Position numbers and translations under genes: made by a program | Notes under the pieces: model-generated | Told to the model about the DNA's origin: nothing | Seen by the model: only the letters and a program-made list of their open reading frames with translations | Databases searched by the model: none | Shown: piece by piece, positions 36,701 through 49,294 of the stretch | Layout: every line of letters begins with the position of its first letter | Numbering within the stretch: the stretch's first letter is position 1 | Source: Paragonimus westermani | Lineage: Eukaryota > Platyhelminthes > Trematoda > Plagiorchiida > Troglotrematidae | Length of the DNA stretch: 64,000 bases | Direction of reading: 5' to 3' | Assembly (NCBI GenBank): GCA_008508345.1 | Contig: QNGE01002679.1 | Span: 42,371-106,370, forward strand

Positions 36701-37989
36701 ATCCGCCCAAATGAATACACACGGGCCACATCGATGGTGTCTGTGAGAAATTAGTGGTGCACTCATTCCAAAAGCAGAATACACGGATTACTGTCAAGAT
36801 CACAGGTTTGACATCACACTACTTTGAACTGAATCTGGATGGTAATGCTTAACAGTATCCAGTGCACGGGTTTGCTGACGACCTCGTTTAGAAAGACTCT
36901 CCCTTTACACCGAATGTGGTCCAACAACAGAAGGTCTCTTGTTGATCAGCACCGTTCAACCGTGTCTTCTACAACGGAACTCTTAGGTGAGGCAGAAAAC
37001 CATCCTGGCTAACGGCACTGTGAAGGCTACTCCTGAGGAAGTCACGCACGAACGGGTTATCCAACACCTTTCCTCAGGCTACCGTTTATTTTTTAACAAA
37101 ACATAATAACTTCTGACATCTTTGACAGCAGTGCATGGTCCGCAATCCCTCGGTCCATTTTGAACACTGTCTTGGCTTAAAAAGTCAAGTTTCCCATGGA
37201 CGTCCCAACAACCGTGCGCGCATGAAAATTGTCTGGCTTACGATAAAGAGCCAACAATTCTATTCGCCTTTCTACTTTCATTCATCCTGTTTCCGATTAA
37301 TATAGCGATACCGCTGGACCTACAAGATTTGTCTCCATCACGTTCTTTGGGCGGATTGTTTGTCAATGAACCCGATGGGTGATGCTTATAGGCTAGCTGG
37401 TTAGATCTCGTTGCGTCGGTCACTTACCTCAACAGTTTTCGATCATAGTTCGGTTAACAATTTGGCCACATGGTAGCAATGGATACTGTAAAGAAATGAG
37501 CACCAATTTGAAGGTACTTATCATTGCCACACCTCTACTAATTTTGGCGCGAATGCGCACTCTTGATAAGTCGACCGTGTGGTCAACATTGCATACGTAC
37601 TGTATAGTCGGTACTCTTGATTTTTGTTGACCAACTGTTATCCTTTTACTGACACCATTCGTCTCCATGGCAATTTTGAGAATGGCCCATGCCACCAAAC
37701 GGACTGTCAAAATGAAATGACCAACCGATCAGGCTTCATTACGACAGTTACATCCCCCTCCAGTATTACATCAACCGTATTGTCTACTTGGTGTCTGACA
37801 CAAGTACATAGTTGGACACAAAACGAACAGGTTATTTTGTGGCTATCGACTGGTGTTGTCTAGACATGTATTGTAAGTTGCTGTTGTTTAGACTTGTTGC
37901 AGTGTGACCTAGGCACACTGACGGAGTGTGTAAAGCAATCTGGGTATGTTTGGATCGAGGCACTCTCGTGATCACTTAGATTAAGAATT

Positions 37990-38600
37990 AGCTTAAGAAA
38001 ATGTTTTCGTCATGTTGTTGATGTTGACGGAAGTACAGGAATAAGGCAATTTCAGCTGGACATTAAGAAACCATCCGAATCGATCCTGTCTATCATTTGT
38101 GTGGTTTACATTCTGCCAATATAGGAATTGAATGAGTGTCTGTGAATGAGCGGATGGTGGGTCAAAGTAATTCAAGAGCTTGAATGAACTTCTGGTGACT
38201 ACATAAAGCTGAATGACGTAATGGATTGGCGATCGCTTCAGCTCTGACATGTCATTATATATTTCTTTATAGTCACTCTCCTGTTCACAGGCATCTAGCG
38301 CACGCATTTTCTCTCTATTTGTGGAGTTGTGGATAAAAGTCCTCCTTTGTTTCAACGGCACAAGGCCGCTGAATTTAGTACAGTACCCTGATCACGTTGG
38401 CTTCAACCACCCATCCAGGCTTTTGAGTAAATTGACGTCAAAGTAATGAAACCGGCTGTTCATTTCTAACCTTGACCCGAACTTCATAGAACGATGGGCT
38501 GTGGTAAACACGAATGAAATGTAAGCCAACTCGTCCAAGTCATCTGTTATCACGAACACATCGCCTACATAACGGTGATCGAAACGGACGACCAAGTAAA
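37990..38600 (-). mobile_element. Penelope-like retroelement relic (reverse transcriptase)
   Basis: The - strand frame 38595-38392 reads RYVGDVFVITDDLDEL, then FHYFDVNLLKSLDG, the order and spacing of the C motif and following strand of Penelope-like RT. The next frame (38361-37993) has ESDYKEIYNDMSELKRSPIH, resembling the thumb region after the RT. The catalytic RYVDD has become RYVGD, so one metal-binding Asp is lost. Neither the upstream RT motifs nor a GIY-YIG endonuclease was found. The identification rests on recognised word patterns, not a search. Confidence 0.6.
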
Positions 38601-40266
38601 CTTTTCATCTGCTTGGGCTCAAAACTGTTTTGTGAATACTTATTATTTGCTTCTCGGTATCGATCACCTATTTGGCTACTAGTGTACTGAACTACTCAAT
38701 CGAGGAGAATCAGAACAGGAATCTGTGCAGCATTAAGCAATCTCACTTTTTGGGAAAACAACATTTTTTGGAGGAACAACAGTATTTACGACTGCCATCA
38801 AGGGACAGGCGTCCTCGCGTTTTGATTAGCCAGTTTGTTGCTGTAGTTCCACGACCTTGCATCGAGCACCTCGGTTGTTTGAGACAGATACTCATCCAAC
38901 AGCAGCTAATCCCCGTCTAAGATTGGCTGGCGCCAGTTTGACCATAATTCTCCCTGTAGCAGCTTGTGCGCGAACACTAATTGGCTGAACACTCTTCAAT
39001 CAAGAAACCTCTGTCGTTCAAACTCATTACACTAGTGAATAGCTGCCATTTGTCCAATTACCCTTTCCCACTCAACCTACCTTAATTCACCTGGCTGGGC
39101 GCAGTACTATCATGCAGAGAAGACTGACCAGTGAAACTCGAAAATACAACGGTAGGTTGGAACGTGGACAATGGACTGATAATTTGAGATTTGGTTTCAG
39201 GCGGCTCAGTTCGAAAAGTGCGTGTGAGGAGAACCGGTTCAGTAATGACACGAGCATGTTCATGCTGCAAAGTGATGGTAGCTCTGTGATTGTAGGAACT
39301 TCAAGTTGGTCATCTGAAGGGAATAATTTAATTTTTATTGGCTACATTACAAGTGCGTCGAGCTAGCGGGGACTCCGTACAGACACTATTAATTTCGTTA
39401 CCATCAGACGACAATGGTCGGGGTAGTTGGTGCTGCTTTAATCAGGCAAATAAGTCGCCCAGCAACAGTAACTGCCTACGGGCAATTTTTAGAAAATCAA
39501 TCTGTTTCAAGTTTCAAGGTGGCGTTATAAAGTAGGTTGACGTAAGTAGCAGGTGGTTAATGAACAAAATCTATCGGGAGCACGCGATTAGCCAGGTGGT
39601 TGTCACCAACGATGTATGTGCACCCGATGAACCTAGACCACTGATCAATTTTAAGGGATCGTTAGATATTGAAGTTCGTAGGTAATAAGTCAATTGCGGT
39701 TACTTCTGTTGATAACCTCTCACTTAGTGGGTGTGGGTGTTCTCAGCATACGTACTACTTTATAGACCCCAGTGAGTATATTTTAAGAACCAGAAGAACA
39801 CACTGCATCAGTCATGAAATAAAGAGCTCTTTAATAACACTCCAGTTGCTACTTGAGTTGACCAAAGCAGTGAATTTTTGTCCCGATGATTAACTCTCCT
39901 GATCTAGCTAACCTCACCTGAGATATTTAAAAGAACGGGTGAAAAAATGCCAGTGTTTTTCGGCAGAAGACTCGTCTGAGGCCCAAGTCGCAGTCATATT
40001 TTTGTAACGTGCAGTCGAAATCAACAAGCGTGTGCGGATCGAATTTGAATTGCGTAACAGAACGTAATGCTGTATTTTTGGTGCCGTTTTAGTTTTCGTA
40101 TATGCAAGTCGTGCATGGTTTATTGGACCTTTGGTTCACGCTTGCTGTTGTTTCCTTTTATGGGAATGTTGGTGGAACCCATACCTCAAAAAGACACTGT
40201 CCCCTGTGTCTCCGCGTTGGTCCGCAAGTTTTACGGGCATCAGACTGAAAACCGCAGGCTTGCATG

Positions 40267-40267
<1 letters not shown>
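38601..40267. other. No recognised gene
   Basis: Short frames only. The expected upstream part of the Penelope-like RT was not found here. Confidence 0.4.
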
Positions 40268-40302
<35 letters not shown>

Positions 40303-40313
40303 NATATATATAT
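40268..40313. repeat. (TA)n microsatellite with one undetermined base
   Basis: A run of alternating T and A of about 46 bases with an N at 40303. The true length is probably not resolved in the assembly. Open frames across it coding alternating Ile and Tyr are artefacts. Confidence 0.97.
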
Positions 40314-41359
40314 GCATACACATATGAGGTATATGTCGACCGACAGATGCGCCCACGTCAAAAGACTGAGGGTCAATAATAATCAGGCTGATGGGTTAAC
40401 CAATGGTCGCAAGAAAATTACGGTCAAGGAGGTGGAAGTGGTATGTGGAATAAACTCCAGGGCTGAATACGCGATAGTGATCACCTTTGGCTTGATAAAC
40501 GACCATGTAGCTGGTGCTGGTAACTCTCCAAAAAATGTATAGCCGAGGTTGCACGGTTCTTTCTCCAGGTATATCGCCAAGTCAGTATATCGAACGCAAC
40601 GAACACTGTGTGCGATCTAGCGCTATAGGAGACTATGAGAAAGGACTTCTGGGTGACCGCAGTCAGCGAGAAGACTGAGTGGTCACCTCGACCACCTTGA
40701 GAAATCCCTGTATTAGTCTTGATGGCACGAATGAATATCATGCAGTTGGTGCGACTGGCATAAGACAGTCACCGATTAAAGGTGAACATAAACATTTTCT
40801 GAACACCATGACCACACGCATTGTGGTAGAGCTTATTCGCCCACATCGCATGAACTTCCTTCTTGTTATTAAAAGTCGCACCCTGAACGCGTATTGACAC
40901 GTTGAAGTCTTTTGATAAAAGGTCAAACGAATCGTCTCTGATCAGCTTCTCAACAATTAGACATCAGCCGGAGAACAACTCCTCCACTCGTGATTTGTGT
41001 AAGATGGGAATAGCGGAAGATAAACGCGAGATGCACGGACCACCCAGACGAATTGGGGGTATGAATGCAACTGGTTGGCATGTCTTTAGAATGACAGGGC
41101 TAATGCCAAACAAACTGATGGATTGTACAGTCCGTAATTTTGATTAAACTGTGGTGGACTGGGCTCAGAACTAGGGTTTCAGCATTACAAATCAGATGTG
41201 TCAACAACTGTGCCCACTTCTGCGGTTCCAGAGGCGCTTTGGTAGTTTCATACAGTATCATATGAAGCTGCAGTAGTTGACTGATGAACAGAAGATCGCC
41301 ATGTCGGAGGCGCTGACTGAGTGAATAGTGTCTGGGTCGAATTGAATAGATCCCCCAGT

Positions 41360-41870
41360 AATCGTTATCGTGCTGTGTTTATGATAAGAATTTTCACTTT
41401 TCGGGTGTTGATCTTCAAGCCAAACATCTCCAGAGCACCGGTTATGGTAGCAGTTGTTTCCGAGAGATGGGTCGGATTATCCGCCATCAGAATCAAATCA
41501 ACAGAAAGAGAGAAAAACCGCTGACCACAGTGTCGTGTAACTGGTAACCAAAATTCAGTCGCGATAAAGTTTACAACTTACCTGTTGCCATGATGAATAG
41601 CAGAGGTGATGGGAGTTGTATCGGGACCGGAGGGCAAAGCCTTCCGAGCGAAGTGGATACGTTAGGGGTGAAAGGTAGCACCATGACAGTGGGCCCAGCT
41701 GTTAGTCGAGTCCTGCGGAATAGAATCAAACGGCTTGAACATATCGCTAGAGAGCGCATGCCAGCGCAAGTTACGGAGTAACACATGAAGTGGTGAGGTC
41801 GCTTCGAGATAATCATCACAGTGTAGAAATGCGAATTGGGGAGCAGGAAGTTGCAAGTGCACGTTCCAAA
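41360..41870 (-). mobile_element. Non-LTR retrotransposon relic, RT palm region
   Basis: On the - strand the parts come in LINE RT order: LRWHALSSDMFKPFDSI (41862 side), then a decayed VRQGCPLSPLLF motif seen as PPVPIQLPSPLLFIMAT near 41.6 kb, then LILMADNPTHLSETTA and GLKINTRKVKILIINTA at about 41.50-41.37 kb. The YADD active site is now LMADN, so the second Asp is lost. Several frameshifts. The clade was not decided (RTE or CR1 type). No endonuclease or 3' end is clear. Confidence 0.55.
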
Positions 41871-43754
41871 TATCAGTCAGTATCTTGGGTGTTGACGTAC
41901 CTACACTGATGGTAGAACGATGGGTTTGCGATATACGAAAGAGGGCGGGTTATTCAGGTCGGGGACAGTCGTGATGCGACAGCGGCGCAGGTGGATCGAA
42001 TAGCATTCGCTCATCAGGAAGAGGTTGAGATATACAACCAGGTCATCCGCTTTCACACGCTTCAGTTATTTGGACAATAACCTATACGGGCCTGAAGTGA
42101 ATATTTCCGTGTTTTCTGGACAGCTCGTGTTCTCGTTGTGTGTGAGTCAAAAACTTGCACAAACAATTTGGTATGACTACATTTGTTTCACTGTATCTGG
42201 ATTAATTGCCGTGGGGTATGGTCACGCTTAAAAGTATACCCTGAAACACTTACGCACTGACGATGTCACCTCGCTTGGTGATGAAACGTATGCAACCTAA
42301 ATGCCAAGCTCGGCGAACATACCAGTGCCAAAACCATCAACCCGAGCTACGAACAACACCACCACTGTTCCCAACCATCAGAAACCGAAACTGTATATGC
42401 TACATTTTCAGAATTCTTTCATAATCCTCATATGCCTCGTCACAGAAAACAAACAAGATATCCAACAGCATTTTGCACGGTATTAAAATCATTATGAAGA
42501 TTGAAATCCGCGACAAACTGCCCTTCTTTGTTGGAACGCCGGAAACTTAACCCATACATGTCATCTCATTAGTTTTCTCAGCAACCACCCAGCCCCTTAT
42601 GAAGAGACTGCGTCCGATCTCTGTTTAAAAGATCTGAAACTTATTGCAGTACACCAGAACTCTACAGAAAAAAAGGTTACCCGTATTGATTGGGTCTTCG
42701 TAACAGATGTCTAGAGTTTTTTGTTGGGCGGAGTATGCTATAGCATGAAACAGGCTGACAGTCTGTCTCACCATCGATCGGAGAGATTGCTCTACCAAAA
42801 GTCAAACCCATATCGCAAATGACTGTGGAACTTCTGCGACTGTATGGTACCACACTGTGGTACGAATCAACAGCAACCCTACGATAAACGCCCTCAAATT
42901 CAAAGGTGAAACTCAAACCCACCGATAAAAAAATAACGGTATGAACAAAATCAAATTCAATGACAAATCGTCTGAACAGTAGGGAGCTATGTAGACGAAT
43001 ACAGTAAACAAACGCATTGAGCTGAACGAAATCTATGAGCTAATGTAAACGAATGATTTGATGGGATGTAAAAGCGGTCCAACCAAAATGCCCACAAAAT
43101 TGAACGAGGCAACCTGTTTTTGTCGTTCACATGTTCAAGCGTAGTTGCACTTGACACGTATGGATATGTTGGAGGGTAGTGACATCTCGCTACTTTCGTG
43201 TTACTTTGCAAATTGTGTAACACGTCTGCTGCTGTTTCCCCTTAGTTTCAGAGGAGTTCCATATTGTACGACAAAGAACATCAGAGCTGGAGTGGAATGG
43301 TGATAGCTGTATTGTTTTACGGCGCAAATTTGGATCAGCCAGTTAGCGCACGATATTTATCTGCGTTTGAATTTGGAACTAGTAGCATAGGATGTTTCTT
43401 GGTTGTAGCAACACCGTGAACTCCAAGACTCTTCGTCGCAGGCTGGACGAAGGTGGTCCCTTAGTAGTAGGGTCCGGGGACCACGACGTAAAATGAGATG
43501 AACTGAGATCAGATCGACGGTCATCGAGGGACAATGGGTAGTCAAGTTCAAGACCGACTCAGTCAAGGGATATTAATCAACCAGTCACATCTCAAAGTGC
43601 CACACCAACAGAAAGTGTCCAAGCCTACTTTAGGTCAAAAGGTTGGAGCTATAGTACGTAATTAGTCAGAAAACATCTCAGAAGGTCAGCCCACTTTTGT
43701 GTATGAGCCAGTTTCCACGCTCAACCCTATACGTTGAATCCCTTTTGGAATGTT
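41871..43754. other. No recognised gene; possible decayed LINE sequence
   Basis: In - strand sense this is where the endonuclease of the 41.4-41.9 kb LINE relic would lie. A frame at 42922-42677 is open for 81 codons but has no endonuclease motif that I can place. Confidence 0.3.
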
Positions 43755-43825
43755 GAGGCCGATTCGTTCAGTGGTAGGACGTTCGCAATTGAAATGCCGT
43801 GCTTGAAAAACAGCCAAATGCTTAA
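43755..43825 (+). repeat. Degenerate tRNA-like segment
   Basis: GTTCAGTGGTAGGACGTTCGC resembles the D-arm and A box of a glycine-type tRNA, and 25 bases later GTGCTTGAAAAACAGCC resembles a decayed B box. No cloverleaf with closing acceptor stem forms. Either an old tRNA pseudogene or the head of another SINE. Confidence 0.3.
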
Positions 43826-44408
43826 TTTTGCGGCATGATCTCGACCATTTTGTTTAATTACTCTCATTCGTCCAGTCGGTTTTAAGCTTTTGGTCTGCTT
43901 CCTAATACTGTGGTTGGTGTGGTGCCTGACCCTAAAGTTCTCGAGTTATTTGCATTCTAATCCATCTACTGAATTTGGTCTACCTGAGTGAGTATGACCT
44001 GGCCAATCTACCCTGATTTTCAGACAGCACGTATTCCTCTTCCTATCTACTCTTTACCACAGGAAACAGACTAACTACCCAAATCTGACATCACGTGTCA
44101 AAAGCTACAATTTGTTTTTAAGTCATAAATTCAGAGGCCCCAACTACTTTGGGGTCAAAATGCGTACCACATGACGCAAATTATCTCGATTTTACCTAAC
44201 TCTGATACAGCTTTGGAACCTAGGCTTGGCTCTCATCGATAATCCTAACGATTCCGTTTGAGTATCCGGTATAACAACAAACCAGCCTGACTTACCAAAA
44301 CAAGGACATTGTAAACCCTTATAACGAAAAATCCCGGCATCATTTAAGTCACTAATTGCTTTCCTTATCCATTTTAAAGCCAAGGGTTAAATCATCAGGC
44401 AGTCTAAA

Positions 44409-44606
44409 ATGTCAGCTTGCAGTTCACTAGCGGTACGGAATAATCCATTAGCGACCCCACTCACAGCCTTCGACTTTACCTGTCCCACATGCTGTCAAAA
44501 GTTTATGATTGAACCAGGCTTGTCGTCACACACACAACTCTTCTTTCAACTTCAAAACATCTTTGATCGAAGCCAGACGACATCAAATTCCATAATCTTG
44601 GGGTAA
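44409..44606 (+). mobile_element. Possible R2-type LINE N-terminus with zinc-finger-like motif
   Basis: A + strand frame has AFDFTCPTCCQKFMIEPGLS followed by SHTQ. CPxC-x12-H with a PGLSxH context resembles the N-terminal C2H2 finger of R2-clade LINEs, but the last His is missing. The following DNA to 44.9 kb stays partly open on the + strand (for example KIPIKLSWYNHRP) without a recognised RT. Speculative. Confidence 0.2.
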
Positions 44607-45259
44607 GCTCTTACAGGAAGAGCAGTAACATAGAGACCCAGACGTTCGGTCAGCGAATGCCTTTGTTAACAGCAATCTTAAAGACATTACAAAGAAACTA
44701 AAATTTCCTTATGGAATGCGCCCACGTATAACTCACAAGATACCTATCAAACTCAGCTGGTACAACCACCGACCCACACTGTCGAGGTCGTTTCCAACGA
44801 CATTCCCTAATCTATCTGACAGATCGACGCTTTGTGACGTTCTGGAACTCTCAACACATCCTTCTAACAGGTTGCTGCTTACGGGGTCAAAACCAGTTTA
44901 AGCAACTTTTCCTGACCATCAAGGACTACCTTGGGTAACACTGACCCTATCTGCTTCGTGCATGTACAACTGATCTCGGTAACATCGTGACACCTACACC
45001 CAGCCCTTATACCATTGTACCTTATACACCCTTGACATCCAGCCTTCTAGTTACTCAACACACATCACTCTTAACGCAACTTTTAGCCAGTGATAACTTA
45101 CACAGAAGTATGCATCCGCCATTCATGAATATAACCAATTTGGTTGCGAAGCACGAACATTATCACTCGTCTTTCATTTTTGCTACAACTCAGTCTACTA
45201 ATAGCTGTTCTTCAAAATAATCAGATACACCGTGACCTAACATCCTCCGCAAATCACTC

Positions 45260-45670
45260 AACAGATCTATCACCTAGAAGCCTGGTCCTATAGTAGCAAA
45301 AAGGTGTTCAATGAAACACGATCTCTACTGCACAACTCGCTCGTTTCATCTGTTGTGGGAATGACTTCCACGTATTGTGTGAAATGGTCGGTCATCACAA
45401 CTGAGTAGAGATTTCCATTTGGGTTTGTCGGGAGTGAATAGAAAGTGTCTGTGCGTCATGTATGTGCGGCTTGCTTTTTTACGAGGGATTGCATAGGCAC
45501 CATTTTCGTCATTGTTTCTCGATTCTGTTGGTAGTTGGGGCACATTCGAATGAAATCGGTGACGTCTTTCCGCATCATGAACCATAATACTCTTCTCCGC
45601 ACTGTCAACCATGCTGACGACTGTTTTGAGATTCACTCCATCACCGATGATCTTTCTATTACCACACACA
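45260..45670 (-). mobile_element. Ty3/gypsy relic, second integrase fragment
   Basis: Across two - strand frames the order is MRKDVTDFIRMCPNYQQNRE (zinc-binding end, CxxY in place of CxxC), then SVVMTDHFTQYVEVIP, the first Asp of the DDE core in its usual TDHFTKYVEA context. It ends near 45260. It differs in sequence from the copy at 27.5-29.0 kb and so belongs to another subfamily. One frameshift separates the two parts. Confidence 0.6.
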
Positions 45671-45879
45671 GGTTGTTTCCACTAAGTTGATATCGGTCTT
45701 CCAGCGACAACGGATGGTTAGTTTTTAACATATCAACTCAAGTATACAGATACGTGAGTATGATTACTGCCGTTTGGTTGTTAATGTGCACTCAAACAGG
45801 AGCATGTATATACATATTCACGTGTGCGTACATATTAATGAATACATGGCAATGAATATGTGTGCATATATAGGAATAA

Positions 45880-47820
45880 AGTACTGATAGTATGTTCGCA
45901 TCTTTGCTCGATACTCCCTGCGTTTAAGCGACTCTAAAAGTGTAGACCGATCCACCGGATCGAACAGATTTTTATGGTCGAGAAACACGACAACTGTTGG
46001 GTGGCAGTGCACATGAAACTGCCTCAGAATTTGACGAAAGTAAAAATGGGATCTATACACCACCCGCCCCGGGCGAAACCCTACATCTTCTTGCTTAATG
46101 TTCCGCTCCCGAGCATCAGTGATTCGACGACGTATAATAGATGCCAGAACCCTGTAAATAATCGGAGTTGAACTAATTCGCCTGTGGTTTTCGCAAGAGC
46201 TCCTAATATCTTTATCAAATATAGGAACTGCTATCGAGTGACTCCAGCACAGAGGGATGGTCTCCATCGTTTAAAAGAGTTGAAACGATTGAGTCAAATC
46301 CTGTACTAACCCTTCTCTACCTTCTATGAATAGTGTCGGAACGAAATCGTCTTGGCTAGCAGCCTTACTAGGTTTAAAAATCGAAATGCAGTTGCGAACC
46401 TCAGTTTCACTTGGTGGTTCCCAATTTAAGGATCATGGTTCTACATTAGAAGCTTGTGGCATCAACACAGTAGAAGCAGGAGGCCAGCTGAATTGATTTT
46501 CAAAATATTCCAACCACCGCTCTAACCTCCTGGACTTGTTATGGATGAGTGTGCCATCTGCCTCGCTGATAGTTTCATTGATAGACAATTGGCTGGGACC
46601 AGTGACACGGATCAGTTTAAGGAGTTTGCTGGTGTACCCTGAGATAGTAGTGATCTCCATTCCCTTAACTTTCCACATTAACCAATTTTAACGATCAGCC
46701 TTTAGACTGTGTTTCAGTTTCTTACGAATATCTCTTCTAGATTTGGTATGTGAGCTACCAGGAAGAGTGTTCCGTCTGGCTTCTAGTAACTCCATGAATT
46801 TTTCCGAGCTCCAATGTCTGTTCAAAATATGTACCCCGTGCAGCATGCTGCAGTACCTGCTACCCGAATGGCCCATGAGATTTGAGTCCAACAGTTATCA
46901 GGACCTTCGAAGTCAGAACTACCAAGGCAGCGTTCTAAGCTGGTTTAGTACTTATGCTTTACCGATGGTAAAGTCAGATTCTCGGCAGCTATTCGTTGCT
47001 GTCCGTGGGCTCGTTTCAAAGCAAAAGGGAAGGACGCAACGACAACGTACCAACGCATCAACAGAAACCAAGTACGCGCTCCAATAAGAATGACAGTCCT
47101 GAATCGAACCACGCCGTCCACAATTAACAGCTATGTGGTCTATCTGAGATCAGGCTTTGTCCGGAAAAGTTGAGTATTGAGTATAACGATTACGTACAAA
47201 ATGTCTGAAACTGGTGCTGGCTAAAAACAGCCTGTGCTTAGTGCAGAGCTGCAACAGTCGTCTACCATTATCTGACCGATATAATGCTATCCCAAACATG
47301 TCACCTATAGACTCGGCCTCACAAAGACGTCCGACCTAGGCATTCATACTCCCGGCTAAAATGACTACATCAGAACCACGTGTCAACCGGAGGGTGGTTA
47401 GATGTGAATAGAAGGCGTCCTTAGTGTCATTGTCATTGCAGTCAGTTAGTGGATAAGCAGACACAGTCAGAAGATTTCTGAAAGTTTTGCGCCTAGAGCT
47501 AGCCTTAACAGAACCTGCCAGCGGACGGTGCAAGGTTTACTGTTAAAAGGGATCCAATCTACTAATGCGTCTGCGTCCATCGTGTTGAGGAGACTACACC
47601 TACTCTCGCCTAACCCGTATCGGCGGCGGTGGAGTCACCCGCTGTGTATAACCAGTATCGGGTGGACTATGCGGGTGCTGTTAGTTCCATACGTTGACTA
47701 CTGTCCTGGATTCTAGTTTGCGAGATACACCAGACATCGACATTCAACGAGTCTAACATTCATGTGAGAGTGGACTGTTGACTTATCTCTTTTAAAATTA
47801 GAACGCGAAAAGCACCTGTA
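45880..47820 (-). mobile_element. RTE-like LINE relic: endonuclease, linker and start of RT
   Basis: In - strand order: an APE-type endonuclease (GAFRVLILKE and CISQTRIQD near 47.80-47.71; LLTVSAYPLTDC and SDVVILAGSMNA at 47.50-47.34; RRLLQLCTKHRLFLASTSFR and SQIDHIAVN at 47.28-47.10), a linker (46891-46433, with RLERWLEYFENQFSWPPA), then the RT fingers and start of the palm (LNWEPPSETEVRNCI, RISSTPIIYRVLASIIRRR, VGFRPGRVVYRSH, VVFLDHKNLFDPVDRSTLL). It stops shortly after the first catalytic Asp. The C-terminal SDH of the endonuclease reads SVDA. Many frameshifts. It abuts the gypsy integrase fragment in the same orientation. Confidence 0.75.
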
Positions 47821-48599
47821 TTAAGTCGCATTGTAGATCAAAGCAAAAGACAAGGGGGGCCTGAGGTTGGGTGACAGTGTTTTTATGATTAGCTGTATCT
47901 ATTGTAGGACTTGCACAATAATCACCAGAAACTGGGATCGGGTGGGGGTAGCCTGAGAGCTGAATTTCATGGGACAGTGGGGGAGTGGTAAGCATTAGCA
48001 TATTTTCGACTATCCACTCTGCTGTATGCAGCAGATAGGGCGTCCTGGTTCAGACCGCGAGACGGCCAATACAGTGTGGAATCATGGGTGTTGTGAGTAT
48101 TCATGGTTGTGTGTAGGCTGAGATACTGCCAGGAAGCCCAGGCCTAGACAAGAGAACGATTAGGATTCTCAACCAAATCCTTTAGCTTAAAAGCCCCTAT
48201 TTCAAAGCAGCGGAGAGTGGCAGTGTACCAGAACTGCTACATTTCTAGGAAAAAAACGCCAACTTCATTCCAACCCTCAACCTGCAGGATCAGGAGACTG
48301 TGGTTCCTCAGACATCTGGCTGCCTGGTATTAATAATCCTGTTGGTGTGGCTGCCACACTGTCCAGTTTAGCCCAGTAGGTCATCAAAATGAGTAATCCG
48401 TCACGTCGCGTTAAGGTGCACTCTGATTGACACACTCAATACCTCCCATAATATTTAATTGGAATATGCGTTCCTTGCTACATTTCCCTTGCATTCTGCA
48501 CAAGTCATGTTTTCAATTTTTGTGCCTTTGTGATGTTGGAGGAAACATCTCTGACATGCTTTGACTGCGGTTTTAGGACCACTCTGTGGGTATTCCAGA

Positions 48600-49170
48600 C
48601 CAGCGAGCGTTCAAACAATCGCATACGCTCAGTGTTCACTTTGCATTAAAGTTCAGCAAACACGTTATTGCAGCGTTTGAAGATGTACGAGAAAAAAGCA
48701 TCCACAGATGATTGCTCTGATACAGTACTTTTAGTCTGTTTATCCTCGTTTTCCACACGATTGGTTTTAGCAAATGGGATGCCCAACCACATTTGCGAAG
48801 AAGCCAGGTTTTGTCGAAATAGTTATGTGCTTCATTACTGACAGACTTAATAGTCTGAAGTAAACTAGTAAGTTGTCTTACGTTCTCATTGAAAACCATA
48901 TTACGGATCCACTGATGAGTAAAGTTCACTTCAGCCAACCAACTGATGGCAGCGTCGAGATATATCATTCGGTACATGAAAGCGACAAGACACAATGGCA
49001 CTGTGAATATTCGTCACAGATGGCCCCCCACAGTGCTGTCGAACGATCAGCAACGAACGTTCGAACAGCAGACGTGCAAGCCAACATTTTAGGCACAGGA
49101 GTGCGTAAAAAACATGGTAGCTGCTCCAGTAGCATCTACCAACATGTATATAGTATAGATCCACCATAAT
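48600..49170 (-). mobile_element. MULE-like DNA transposon relic (transposase core)
   Basis: The - strand frames contain VFYALLCLKCWLARLLFERS, then AIVSCRFHVPND, then EAHNYFDKTWLLRKCGW and ASHLLKP followed by TRINRLK. This order resembles the Mutator-like transposase core: a short DxA-type start, the CxFHV word, and a WxxxK-W helix before TNNRLES. The aligned words are decayed, and the catalytic Asp and Glu were not placed. The downstream segment near 48.44-48.58 kb has CQRCFLQHHKGTKIENMTC with a CxxC pattern, possibly part of the same element. Confidence 0.42.
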
Positions 49171-49294
49171 TCAACTAATGAGTGGCACCAACTAGAATAA
49201 CACCTTCATATTTAGGACACATGTGAAGGGCACTTTTGGGAACAAACGTTACGAACCTGAGCATTTTCCCTTTTAGCAGAAAGTAATGATGGTC

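Noticed and set aside
37028..37060. + strand ACTCCTGAGGAAG, a 13-base word shared with the 52.1 kb hairpin
   Set aside because: No pairing stem II and only GAACG in place of GAAA; there are no inverted arms. A chance word or a badly decayed copy.
40067..40580. Overlapping open frames on both strands rich in Ile and Tyr
   Set aside because: They are the translation of the TA microsatellite and its flanks.
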